A DNA stretch of 64,000 bases from Siphonodentalium dalli (lineage: Eukaryota; Mollusca; Scaphopoda; Gadilida; Siphonodentaliidae), in contig CP136064.1 in NCBI GenBank assembly GCA_032622095.1, forward strand, positions 116,114,004 to 116,178,003, in the 5' to 3' direction. Below the pieces are notes generated by a model. That model did not search any database. It saw only the letters and a list, made by a program, of their open reading frames with translations, and was not told the DNA's origin. The translations under genes were made by a program, and so were the position numbers. Shown here one piece after another: positions 1 through 9,139 of the stretch; the stretch's first letter is position 1; each line of letters begins with the position of its first letter.

Positions 1-301
1 GAGCAAAATAAAAAAAATAAAAAATGACCTAAAACGTAGGAATAAAAGCTTGGACAAAATTATGTCCAAAATTGTGCAAGCGAATCCTCAATGATTGACA
101 GGTGTGCTGTCACATTTCGATAACGCTAACAGACCTGTTCTCTTGTTCTATTGTTATTCTGTTGTTGTAAATTTGTATATGATTGCAAGGTCTTTTGTTG
201 TGTACATGGCTTATACAAAATATCAAAGGCGTTCGTGATAGATCATGTCGTGAGATACCTGATACCAGTATAGTTATGTATAGAACATATAACAATATGA
301 A

Positions 302-2759
302 CAAGGGGTACGCATCTAAGATGCTTTTGTCAAGTTTTTTGGCAGTCGAACCAAACTTCTGCCAATAAGGTGCACAATTCCGGGGAAAAAAGTCGGACAG
401 TGGTATATTATTGCAATAGACCTATATACCAAATATCAATTGAATCCATTAATATTTCATTGAGTTATCGCGATAACGGTGATAACATTGCTAAAATAGA
501 CAAAATAAGACCCATAACTCTGCGAAAAAAATTCGGACAAACCTGGTTTTCGAACTCGTCCGAGATATTGTTGCAGGAGACTCATATATTAAACATGTTG
601 AAATTGGTTAATATTTCATTGAGTTATCGCGCTAACGGTGATAAAATAGCTAAAAATAGACAAAACTAAGACCCATAACTACGGAAAAAAAATTCGGACA
701 AACCTGGTTTTCGAACTCGTCCGAGATATTGTTCCAAGAGTCTCATATACCAAATATTGTTGAAATTGGTTAATATTTCATTGAGTTATCGCGCTAATGG
801 TGATAATATTGCTAAAAATAGACAAACTAAGACCCATAACTCTGCGAAAAAAATTCGGACAAACCTGGTTTTCGAACTCGTCCGAGATATTGTTGCAGGA
901 GACTCATATACCAAATATTGTTGAAATCGGTTAATATTTCATCGAGTTATCGCGCTAACGGTGATAATATTGCTAAAAATAGACAAAATAAGACCCATAA
1001 GTCTGCGAAAAAATTCAGACAAACCTGGTTTTCGAACTCGTCCGAGATATTGTTGCAGGAGACTCATATATTAAACATGTTGAAATTGGTTAATATTTCA
1101 TTGAGTTATCGCGCTAACGGTGATAAAATAGCTAAAAATAGACAAAACTAAGACCCATAACTACAGGAAAAAAAATTCAGACAAACCTGGTTTTCGAACT
1201 CGTCCAAGATATTGTTCCAAGAGTCTCCAGGGATTTTTTTAGGTGTCCTCAGGGTCCGGTAAACGGCCCCATTCCCAATGGGAAAAAGGCACCTTTATTC
1301 CCAATTTTCAACCACCAAATTCCCAATTGCAGGCAGGTATATAATATCATCGGGCTTATTGAATAATTATCAAAGTTTGAGTTATTATAGTAAATACGTC
1401 ACTCGCTTGAGAGGAATTCCCACAAATAAACATAGCAGGGCGAGCCAGGTGTTTACCTCACCGCATTCATTTGAAAGTGGCCGCATCCAACTTGTAAGCC
1501 AGTATATATTACTTTCGCGCACATGGTTGCTAGGATTATCTCATTATCAGGGGGACGCACCATGTTCTTCCAGAATACACATCCCCCCGCATTCCGTTAA
1601 AAGTGGACTCATCGGTTTACGATTAAGCCGTGTATCCATGATGTTTGCGCACGTTTTCAGCAGGATTATCTCATTATTAGGGGGGACGCACCATGTGGTT
1701 ACCGGAATACACATTTTTTACTGTGGCAGCGTGGGGCTCCATTTAAAAAAAAATATAATCTTGAGGAGAAGAAAAAGCTTGCCGAGTTATGTATAAACAT
1801 AAAAATTTCACGTCCTCACCAGCTGTCCTCACTGTTAATTTTATAAACATTTGCTGGAATCCCCCCCCCCCCGCACTATTATTACCGTTTTTCCGTTGAA
1901 GTTTGGTGGATGGCTTGAATCCTTCCGTTGTTATCTGTGAATTTTCAACTGATCGAGAAATGGACCCCAATGGGCTGGGATTTTACTCCATCTTTGAGTT
2001 ACCTGTGTTTAAGTAGCGTTATACACCGAAAATTACGGTATTTAGTACTATTTACTTGTGTGTAACAGTGATTAATTGAATTTTTCTAAAACATGGAAAC
2101 TTCCCAATTTTGGTCTGTAAAGACACATTTTTCCCAATTCGAACGGACCCGGACCCATTCCCAAAATAGGCAGAAAAATCCCTGGTCTCATATACCAAAT
2201 ATTGTTGAAATTGGTTAATATTTCATTGAGTTATCGTGCTAATGGTGATAATATTGCTAAAATTAGACAAACTAAGACCCATAACTCTGCGAAAAAAATT
2301 CGGACAAACCTGGTTTTCGAACTCGTTCAAGATATTGTTGCAGGAGACTCATATACCAAATGTTGTTGAAATCGGTTAATATTTCATCAAGTTATCGCGC
2401 TAACGGTGATAAAATTGCTAAAAATAGACAAACTAAGACCCATAAATCTGGAAATAAAATTCTGGCAAACCTGGTTTTCGAACTCGTCCGAGATAATGTT
2501 GCAAGAGTCTCATATGCCGAATATTGTTGAAATTGGTTAATATTTGCGTGAGTTATCGCGTTAACGGTGAAAAACTTAACTAAAAACCATCTAAGATGGA
2601 TAACTCTTGTTAAAAAGTTCGGACATGACCCATTTTCTACAGGCAATAAATAGTCGTTGGGAGCAACTGCCATAATTTTTTTAATCCGTTCACAAATGTA
2701 AAAGTTATAAGGCATTCTTTAGGTCCGCCCGCCGCCAACCGTCCCTCGTCAAACCATAA
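302..2759 (+). repeat. Composite element with 161-bp tandem core, copy 1
   Basis: A unique left end (CAAGGGGTAC, then the small hairpin GCATC-TAA-GATGC) leads into about 7.5 tandem units of 160-162 bp. Each contains TTATCGCGCTAACGGTGAT and the phrase TTTTCGAACTCGTCC. Unit starts (GAGWCTCATA) fall at 577, 738, 899, 1059, 2344 and 2505. The right end holds CCATC-TAA-GATGG and a GTCCGCCCGCC segment, stopping after ACCATAA. Bases 1228-2184 are a later insertion. Left and right ends are shared with the copy at 9140. Known bivalve pearl/Helentron-type elements carry about 160-bp core repeats; the architecture agrees, but I cannot check sequence homology. Confidence 0.75.
1228..2184. mobile_element. 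Non-autonomous hAT-like element, 5-bp TSD
   Basis: This 957-bp insertion lies inside a 161-bp repeat unit. Its ends are inverted (CAGGGATTTTT and AAAAATCCCTG) and flanked by a perfect duplication GTCTC (1223-1227 and 2185-2189). Removing it restores the repeat unit. TTCCCAAT motifs recur near both ends, as expected for subterminal transposase-binding repeats. An internal segment with GCATTC...AAAGTGG and AGGATTATCTCATTAT is duplicated about 125-140 bp apart. CAGGG termini fit hAT; a 5-bp rather than 8-bp TSD suggests the hAT5 type. The 172-codon frame at 1278-1796 covers this duplication and has no recognisable domain. Confidence 0.85.
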
Positions 2760-3007
2760 AAACCTAAAAAATACAACCATTCAATGCATATATAATGCAT
2801 TTAATGGTCAAATTATGAAAGAATTTGGCACACTAATAGCATAATATGATCACCTGCATCGATCACTCCATGAAACAAAAGACCCTGGTCCAAATTCGGC
2901 ATGAAACTTCTTAAATTCACTTTGCAATCTCCTGAGAGAATCTTTCTTCACAAGGCAATTTCTGAACTCATCACAAAAGCTTCAATCTGTCTTATAAATG
3001 GCGTTAA

Positions 3008-3426
3008 CCCTTTTATGATGGGAGCTGCGCTGGTGTAACATTAAGGACCCTGTGGCAATACATTCTCTTATATATAGGTTGCCTCGCATATATAAAAGAA
3101 TGCATTGGCATAACAATTATTTTTATATATTTTTTTATCAATTTTATCTTACATTCTATAAATTTTTTATCATTTTGTCTTATATTCTTTAACTGTATAA
3201 CAATTTTATCATTTTTATCATTTTTATCTTACATTCTTTTACAATTTTATCCTTTTTTTAATCCTTTTTTCTTACTAGTACATTCTTTATCAATTTTTAT
3301 CATTTTTCTTACATTCTTTAACAATTATAAAAAATAATATAAAATTTGTTAGGCAAATGCATTCTCTTATATATGTGAGGCGACCTACATGGTTTTAGCA
3401 AAAATTCAGGAAGCTCCAATCAAGGG
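3008..3426. mobile_element. TTAA-flanked MITE, family B
   Basis: The element lies between TTAA at 3004-3007 and 3427-3430, with ends CCCTTTTATGATGGGAGC and GGAAGCTCCAATCAAGGG. Inside are inverted copies of the block ATGCATTCTCTTATATAT and, unlike other copies, an AT-rich tandem array at 3121-3340 (TTTTTATCTTACATTCTTT-like units). TTAA duplication with CCC ends fits piggyBac- or Kolobok-type transposition. It stops 44 bp from the donor hexamer of NUP88 exon 5. Confidence 0.7.
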
Positions 3427-3476
3427 TTAAGCTAAATATACTAAAAAGACAGTCATCAGAGGATTAAACACATTAC

Positions 3477-3660
3477 CTGTAGAGTTTCCTCCATTGTATT
3501 GTGTAGAAGAATACAGTTATGTAGTTTACCCTCACACGTTGATACCACTATAATTGGAGGTGTGGTCTTGAGGAATATTATGGAACATGCATCGTTTCCA
3601 TAATTATCTTCAGCGGGAGGTTGCATTCTGAGTGGACCCAACACTGGAAACTTCTGAGGT
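3477..3660 (-). CDS. NUP88: NUP88 coding exon 5 (last in window)
   Basis: The exon encodes (K)PQKFPVLGPLRMQPPAEDN, then YGNDACSIIFLKTTPPIIVV, then STCEGKLHNCILLHN and TMEETLQ. The PAEDNYGNDACSI block is nearly identical to the vertebrate NUP88 motif PAAEDNYGYDACAI, and STCEGKLHNCILL parallels ATESGMLYHCVVL. The acceptor is CTTTCAG at 3667-3661 and the donor GTAATG at 3476-3471. Its 184 nt equal 1 + 61x3, finishing the lysine codon split from exon 4 and ending in phase 0 at residue 327 (human NUP88 has 741 residues). Later exons, including the C-terminal coiled coil, are not in 1-3476 and must lie further left. Mobile elements sit within about 50 bp on both sides. Confidence 0.92.
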
Positions 3661-3691
3661 CTGAAAGAGTGAGTGGTATTATTAACCCATC

Positions 3692-4141
3692 CATGCCTGA
3701 GTTCAAGATGCCTGTCATTTGCAGAATGAGGTTCGCAGAGGGTGAATTTAGTGACACTATCCCGCAAGCGTCACTAAATTCACCCTCTGAGGACCTCATT
3801 CTGCTTTGGTCTCATCTTCTCTGGAAGTTTCTTTATTGTCAAATTTCTATAGAAACTTCTTCACACAGATTCTATTTCTTTTTTAGTTTAGTTTCTCTTT
3901 ATCCCCAAATTGGCAGACGACACATTGCATAATCAAGGTTCCCAATAGGTGTACATCATAATATTCACCATTTGAGAACTTCAATCGGAGCCTTTGTCTC
4001 CCATAGCAGATGAGGCCATGCAGAATGAGGTCCCCAGAGGGTTGATTTGGTGACGCTAGCCCACTATGCAGGAAGGCATCACTAAATTCACCCTCTGGGG
4101 ACCTCATTCTGCAAATGACAGGCACACTAAACTCAGACATG
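3692..4141. mobile_element. Double-hairpin MITE, copy 1
   Basis: About 40-bp terminal inverted repeats (CATGCCTGAGTTCAAGATG and complement) are each followed inward by a separate foldback of about 95 bp built on GAATGAGGTCCCCAGAGGG and GTGAATTTAGTGATGC. A spacer of about 200 bp with TTTGCAGACGA and CCCATAGCAGATGAGGCC joins the two hairpins. The flanks AACCCATC (3684-3691) and AACTCATC (4142-4149) look like an 8-bp target duplication with one change. The 8-bp TSD suggests a hAT- or P-type mobiliser. The copy ends 31 bp above the first base of NUP88 exon 5, so it occupies that exon's branch-point zone. Confidence 0.8.
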
Positions 4142-4504
4142 AACTCATCAACTACTGAATGTAAGGTGAGATAATATACGCAGACGATGGACAGAGATTC
4201 CAATTTATAAATTAAAAATTCAGTCGAAACTCTCAGAACACTGGTCACCAATTCTCCCATTTCAATCCAAAGCATATATTAATAGTAATAGATCTTTCTG
4301 GTAAAACAATTGGGACATATGTTCTCCAATTGAAAAATGTACCCAACTAATTTTCACATTCATGTAGCACTACATTTTAAATATCACAATAGATGTTTGC
4401 TATATTGATCAGTGCTCCGTTATATACAGCATAACTGAAGTTTGAACACTATTAACCTCAAAACAATGACAAATTTGTTAACTGGTCTCAAATTCCCTAC
4501 TTAA

Positions 4505-4913
4505 CCTTTTGAACCCGATTTAACCAGCCAGCCAACGTACATCACGGAAAAAGGGAATGTGGCATTTTAAATATAGATTTCAGGAATGCATATGGAAACC
4601 TGGTGATAACTGTTAAATAGTTCTTCTTAATTGCCGCAAACAAATGACGTCAATACATATACTGTTCCTGTGCATAGGGAATCCTGGTAGATAACTGTTG
4701 GTGAGCATGGCAAGCTCAACTACTGGACATTCACTCATTTATACGACAAAGTTTGATGTTTTCTAAATCAGTAAAACCTTATTTATATCTAAAATGAATT
4801 TCATTTGTTTGATTCTATTGTAAGGTGGTTTAAATATCATTGGAAATATCCCAATATTGTCCTACAACCCAGGGAATGGGGCATTTTAAATAGATATTCC
4901 AGGGTTCAAAGGG
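4505..4913. mobile_element. TTAA-flanked MITE, family C
   Basis: The element is bounded by TTAA at 4501-4504 and 4914-4917. Short inverted ends CCTTTTGAACC and GGTTCAAAGGG are followed by a directly repeated subterminal block GGGAATGKGGCATTTTAAAT near 4552 and 4873. The right-hand TTAA is also the left target site of the next element. I see no coding capacity. Confidence 0.6.
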
Positions 4914-4917
4914 TTAA

Positions 4918-5152
4918 CACTTTCTATACTAAATACTCATTGACGGGTAGTTACCTTTGGAAATGTTCAGATAAAAAGTTAGACTTATTATCTGAACATT
5001 TCCCACCAAAGAATATGAATCTTTCGCCACTTAAAGTAGATTTTCTTCTGTCTGTCGTCTGCTTTTATTACCTGATCAACCCTCCAAATGAACAATAGGC
5101 TATTCAGATACTGTTAGAATTGGGTGGCAGAATCCATTTAGTATAGAACGGG
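4918..5152. mobile_element. TTAA-flanked MITE, family A, copy 1
   Basis: Inverted ends (ACTTTCTATACTAAAT and ATTTAGTATAGAACGGG) enclose an internal palindrome GGAAATGTTCAGATAA / TTATCTGAACATTTCCC. Left flank is TTAA (4914-4917, shared with the family C element), right flank TTTA (5153-5156), apparently a mutated TTAA. CCCTTT-type ends with TTAA duplication fit piggyBac. The element stops 13 bp from the exon 4 donor hexamer. Confidence 0.75.
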
Positions 5153-5175
5153 TTTATTTAAAGAGTCAGACTTAC

Positions 5176-5448
5176 TTAGTAGAAGTGAGATCTGTATACA
5201 CAAGGTGGATGTCGCCATTTCCCTTAACAACGAACACTGGCCATATTTGAAGATCGTCGCTAATAGAGCCTTGACTAGGACGCTTACTCGTCTGAATACT
5301 GTGAGGCGCCCCAAAGTCAAAGCTGACGGGCTGCTCGCCAAGTGCTCTACTTATGTTCTGGCCACCCGGAGAAAGGTAGCTGACGTCAACTTGACTTCCG
5401 AGGTTAATAGTTTGTGTCGGTCTGTCTGGTGAAGCTATGTCATATATC
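5176..5448 (-). CDS. NUP88: NUP88 coding exon 4
   Basis: Reading on from exon 3, the exon gives (R)IYDIASPDRPTQTINLG, then a variable stretch, then ALGEQPVSFDFGAP, then IWPVFVVKGNGDIHLVYTD and LTST. This parallels vertebrate RIYSLREPQTPTNVIILS, ASLGETAVAFDFGPL and YPLYILYENGETFLTYISL. The acceptor is TTCTAG before 5448 and the donor is a perfect GTAAGT at 5175-5170. Its 273 nt equal 1 + 90x3 + 2, so both phases match the neighbouring exons. The region is the mid N-terminal propeller, residues about 175-266. The plus-strand open frame over the same bases is a shadow. A TTAA-type MITE ends 13 bp beyond the donor hexamer. Confidence 0.92.
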
Positions 5449-8400
5449 CTAGAATATAAATATTTGAATAATATTAGTTTTCAGTTATATATTATACATT
5501 GCCATCATAACATGGTTGAATCCCAAAACACTGAACACACCTCATATGCCAAAATTATATAAAATTGCTTCTAAGAAATTCAGACGTATTATACGATAAA
5601 GACGATACTTTATAGATCTGACAGTCTCAGCTACATGTACTTGGAAAATATAATCATTTTCAGGACAGTACAAAAATCCATAATAAATCTAAACTGTTCT
5701 AGTAATTCAGTGTTCTATCAGTTTTAGTTCAATAGACACAAAGCACCCCACCTAAAATTTGATATTAACAAAACATCGGAAATAACAGAAAAATTAACCA
5801 CAATCTTGGTGTCAGCAGTGCTGGCTGGAACTAATCCAGACTCTACATGAAACATAAATTGAAATTATAAACATGCACACATATATTTCAAATTCATACT
5901 GGCATGTATACAGTATAATACAGATGTATCACAATATTATAACACCAAAATGTCCTACTCCTTGAACCCACCCGTGTGTTGGGACAACATGCCGGGAAAA
6001 CTATACATTTAACAGAACTTGTAATAACATAACCAAAATCCATTCATATATTACACATCTTCATGATGGGGGTCACATGATAGAACTAGATATGGCTTTA
6101 ATTTAGCATTATTGCTTTATACCAAATCCATTTATTCAATGACATTATATAAACCAACCTTTAAATATAAACAGGCATTGCTGTATATCTACCCCCGGTA
6201 TATATTTGGAATAATACAAAATAAATATTTACATAAATTTGCATCGTTGATATTATTAATTATTCTTACTTTCCCCAGGGTCATTCCAATTCCATTTCTC
6301 AAACAGAGTGTTCTATTCTGTTTTCAAACTGAAGGTGCTTGATAGAGATGGTATAATAGCAACTATATTACTAGCCATTTCATATGATTGATAAAGGTAA
6401 TATCATAGTAATGCAATGATAACCTAGTTAAGTTGCTACTACCTACATAACAATATCGCATAATCAAGGGTAATCAGTGGGTCCCTTTCCCCCTTACCCA
6501 AACTTCCCCTGCAACATATTCCCCTACCCGATCCATAGATTAATGCCTACATGACATGTGTATCTTCCACATTATAAAACCAAAAGGGAATGATAAATGA
6601 AGAGAACTTTATTTTCCCACTAACGGTGATCACCAATGAACCTTTTTGCGGGAAAAGAATGCTTTTCGGGGCTACACACATCATCATTTATTATCTTATT
6701 CTGAAAGATATCGAAGTGGACATCGCTAAAAGCCATGTGGTTCATTCTGCTGGGTTAAGTCATGATTACGTAGCATCACGAACAAACTGTTCTGCAGCTC
6801 TGATTTATGATTATGTAGATGAGGTCCAGCTGTTAGCACTGAAGGATGATTAGGAATATTTCATGGAATAACACGTTTTCATGAATGTAATAAAGTCAAA
6901 CAAAGAAATAAATTTCCAATTATAACAATTTTATTTTACAATGTTGGTGGCAGTATGAAAAATTGTTATAACATTTGTTTTACGCCTGGATATAAATTGA
7001 TGTTTTGTCGCAAAATTTACGGTACCAATGTTTATGTGCAGCGCCAAATAACAACACCCTTACATTAGTTAACCCTTCAAATTGTTAAAAATAAAACACA
7101 ATTATTATTCTTTAACTTGATTGAACAGCATGGTCTCTCATGATAATGTGCAGAGTAAAATTTTTATAGAGCCGGCGTCAAGTCAAAAAAGATTCTCAAT
7201 AAACATGGTTTGATAGAAACTGCATTGCTACCCATACCAGATACTTGATGAAGGTGGTTAATCTCTACCAAAGTGCACCAGTAATGTTTCTTCTGACTCG
7301 GTCACAGGCTGGGTACCGATCTGGGGATTCATATATTTAGCATGGGTTTTTCCAGTCACAATTTCTGACTCAATCCCCCAAATTCAAATGTTCTATATGC
7401 ATTGAGAAGAATTCCCTCACTAAAAACTTTTTGACAGAATGGAGACTTAAGAGCGGGATTCGTTTGGTATAAATTTTCGTGGTTCAGCCATGTATGACTG
7501 TTTTTGTGGGTTTGTCAATTTTTTGTTTTGGGTCCGCCGTACTACTTGTCGAACCCACAATAATAATAATCAAGTCCAACTAATAATGAAAGTGTCAATG
7601 ACACTGTAGCTCAACTTGGGGAAGGAGTTTATTTTTTGCTAAGCAATGAATAAAATGATCAAGAATGAGGAAAGCCAAAAAGTTACAGTATTAAAAGGCC
7701 TTGTGGTGTGTAGATGAAATTATATTCACTTGAAACATTTCACCAATAAATGTGGGCTACAGGGTGTGTGGATGGATTCAAATTTGAAATCCAAGATGGC
7801 TGCTGGCAGCCATGTTTTATAACGATTATTTCGGAAATAATTGATGGCTCCAATAGAGGACATCGCGAAGTTTGGTGACAATTGGATGAGGAATGTGGCC
7901 TGTAGGGTGTGCCGAAGGATTTAGAAAGGCAAAGAGTGAAATCAAAGATGGCTGCTGGAAGACATGTTTCTAACAAAGTTCAGGAATAATTGATGGCTCC
8001 CATCTAGAGGTCACCCCGAATATCCATATGAAGTTTGGTGACGATCGGATGAGGGATGTGGCCTGTATGGTGTGCCAAAGAATTTAGTCATGCAAAGAGT
8101 AATATCCAGATGGCTGCTGGTGGACATGTCTTATATCGAATTTAGGAAATAATCGATAGCTCCCATTTACAGGTCACCCAGAAGATCCATATGAAGTTTG
8201 GTGATGATTGGATGAGGGATGCAGTCTGTAGGGTGAGCCAAAAGAAATTGTTGATGGACAGACGGACGACAGACATCAACCTACGACAATAGCTCAAACT
8301 TTACAACCACCTCGGCATGCCGTCAGAAATTAAGTAGCTACAATGCAGGAATAATTATCATATCGCATGTTTGAGCTTTTGTTGCCAACTATCAAGAATG

Positions 8401-8938
8401 TTAACAATGGGATATTATTACATAAGCCTAAGTGAATGTAAGTGAAGCCGTGAATGTACTTGCTTCTCGAAACAATCAATATGAGAATGGGGTTTATTTA
8501 CCAAATCTGACACCTGATTAATGATTCAAACATGTATTTGTTTTTATGAAGTTAGTTCGATTAAACATCGTAATTAGGCTAGCTACTCTTTCATTAATAT
8601 ACTCCCAGATCAATAGAGTTACCTCCATGGGCTTTGAATGTACACCGGGCCAAAAGAGTTACATGTATCTCCTGCATGACATTTCTTCAAAATGGTGACC
8701 AGGATAGTTATGAAGATAATTTTCCTGAGGTTTTTAATTTCGCGGTTATCAACATCCACGAAAACCATGCAAATGGGACCACCATGGACATAAAAGTATT
8801 TTTACAGTATATTAATGACGCGGAAGTCCACAAAATGTGGGTGATGTCGCTGGTGGGCGGTGGCAGTGGTCTTATCGGGTCATCAAGGGAGATAAACCCT
8901 GCATTGAGTTTGATGTAGAGTCTTCGAGGAGAGCTTAC
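5449..8938 (-). other. NUP88 intron 3
   Basis: The intron separates exons 3 and 4. The only repeat I can define is the 163-bp tandem array at 7740-8290. The open frame at 6590-6853 (MINEENFIFPLTVITNEP...) has no recognisable domain. Bases 8630-8930 read as a plus-strand frame (FNFAVINIHENHANG...) that contains TTTCGCGGTTATCAACATCC, a phrase of the kind common in dispersed molluscan repeats, so I do not call it a gene. Bases 5449-6590 and 6860-7740 show nothing. Confidence 0.6.
7740..8290 (+). repeat. 163-bp tandem repeat, about 3.3 units
   Basis: Units share GATGAGGGATGTGGCCTGTA, AGATGGCTGCTGG and the phrase AATTGATGGCTCCCATCTAG. The GATGAGG landmarks fall at 7885, 8048 and 8211, a spacing of exactly 163 bp. 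The array closes with GGACAGACGGACGACAGAC, a phrase that often ends dispersed repeats in molluscs. It lies in NUP88 intron 3 with no coding role seen. Confidence 0.75.
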
Positions 8939-9061
8939 CTTAGTTTACTATCAGATGTAAGCACTGTTATGTGGCAATCCTCAACACTCCCTGGATGCCA
9001 AGCTGCATGAAGTATTGTCACAGAACTGTCAATAAATAGCCGCTCGCCAATGCTTACAGAC
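8939..9061 (-). CDS. NUP88: NUP88 coding exon 3
   Basis: This short internal exon has no ATG and was found by reading the minus strand for the expected next block. It encodes SVSIGERLFIDSSVTIL, then HAAWHPGSVEDCHITVLTS, then DSKL, with split codons at both ends. It matches vertebrate [24 protein letters not shown] and PHVVLLTSDNVIR. The acceptor is TTGCAG before 9061 and the donor is GTAAGC after 8939. The length of 123 nt is 1 + 40x3 + 2, fitting exon 2 upstream (completing AAG, Lys) and exon 4 downstream (completing AGG, Arg). A 161-bp-repeat composite element starts 78 bp upstream of its acceptor. Confidence 0.9.
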
Positions 9062-9139
9062 CTGCAATGTTTGTGTATATATGGAATTTTTTATTTTAAC
9101 AAACTTAATGAAAAATAAAAATACAAGAGCAGTATAAGT

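Larger units (their letters stand above)
1..3476 (-). other. NUP88 intron 5 (partial)
   Basis: This is the sequence downstream of NUP88 exon 5 on the minus strand. It is mostly mobile-element DNA: a composite repeat with 161-bp units (302-2759), the hAT-like insert within it, and a TTAA-flanked MITE (3008-3426). Bases 1-301 and 2760-3000 show no repeat I recognise. A 43-codon minus-strand frame at about 2848-2985 (FCDEFRNCLVKKDSLRRL...) reads like protein, but it does not match NUP88, is closed by a stop just upstream, and has a poor acceptor, so I do not call it an exon. Confidence 0.6.

Noticed and set aside
1278-1796. 172-codon plus-strand open frame
   Set aside because: It lies wholly inside the hAT-like insertion across an internal duplication, and the protein has no recognisable domain.
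2392-2715. 107-codon minus-strand frame
   Set aside because: It is a translation of the 161-bp tandem repeat and its right end; the same peptide recurs from copy 2.
2848-2985. Minus-strand frame FCDEFRNCLVKKDSLRRL... as a sixth NUP88 exon
   Set aside because: It does not resemble the expected NUP88 block after exon 5, is closed by a stop just upstream, and lacks a good acceptor.
5205-5432. 75-codon plus-strand frame MDVAISLNNEHWPYL...
   Set aside because: It is the antisense shadow of NUP88 exon 4.
8634-8918. 94-codon plus-strand frame beside exon 3
   Set aside because: No domain is recognisable and it includes a TTTCGCGGTTATCAACATCC phrase typical of dispersed repeats.
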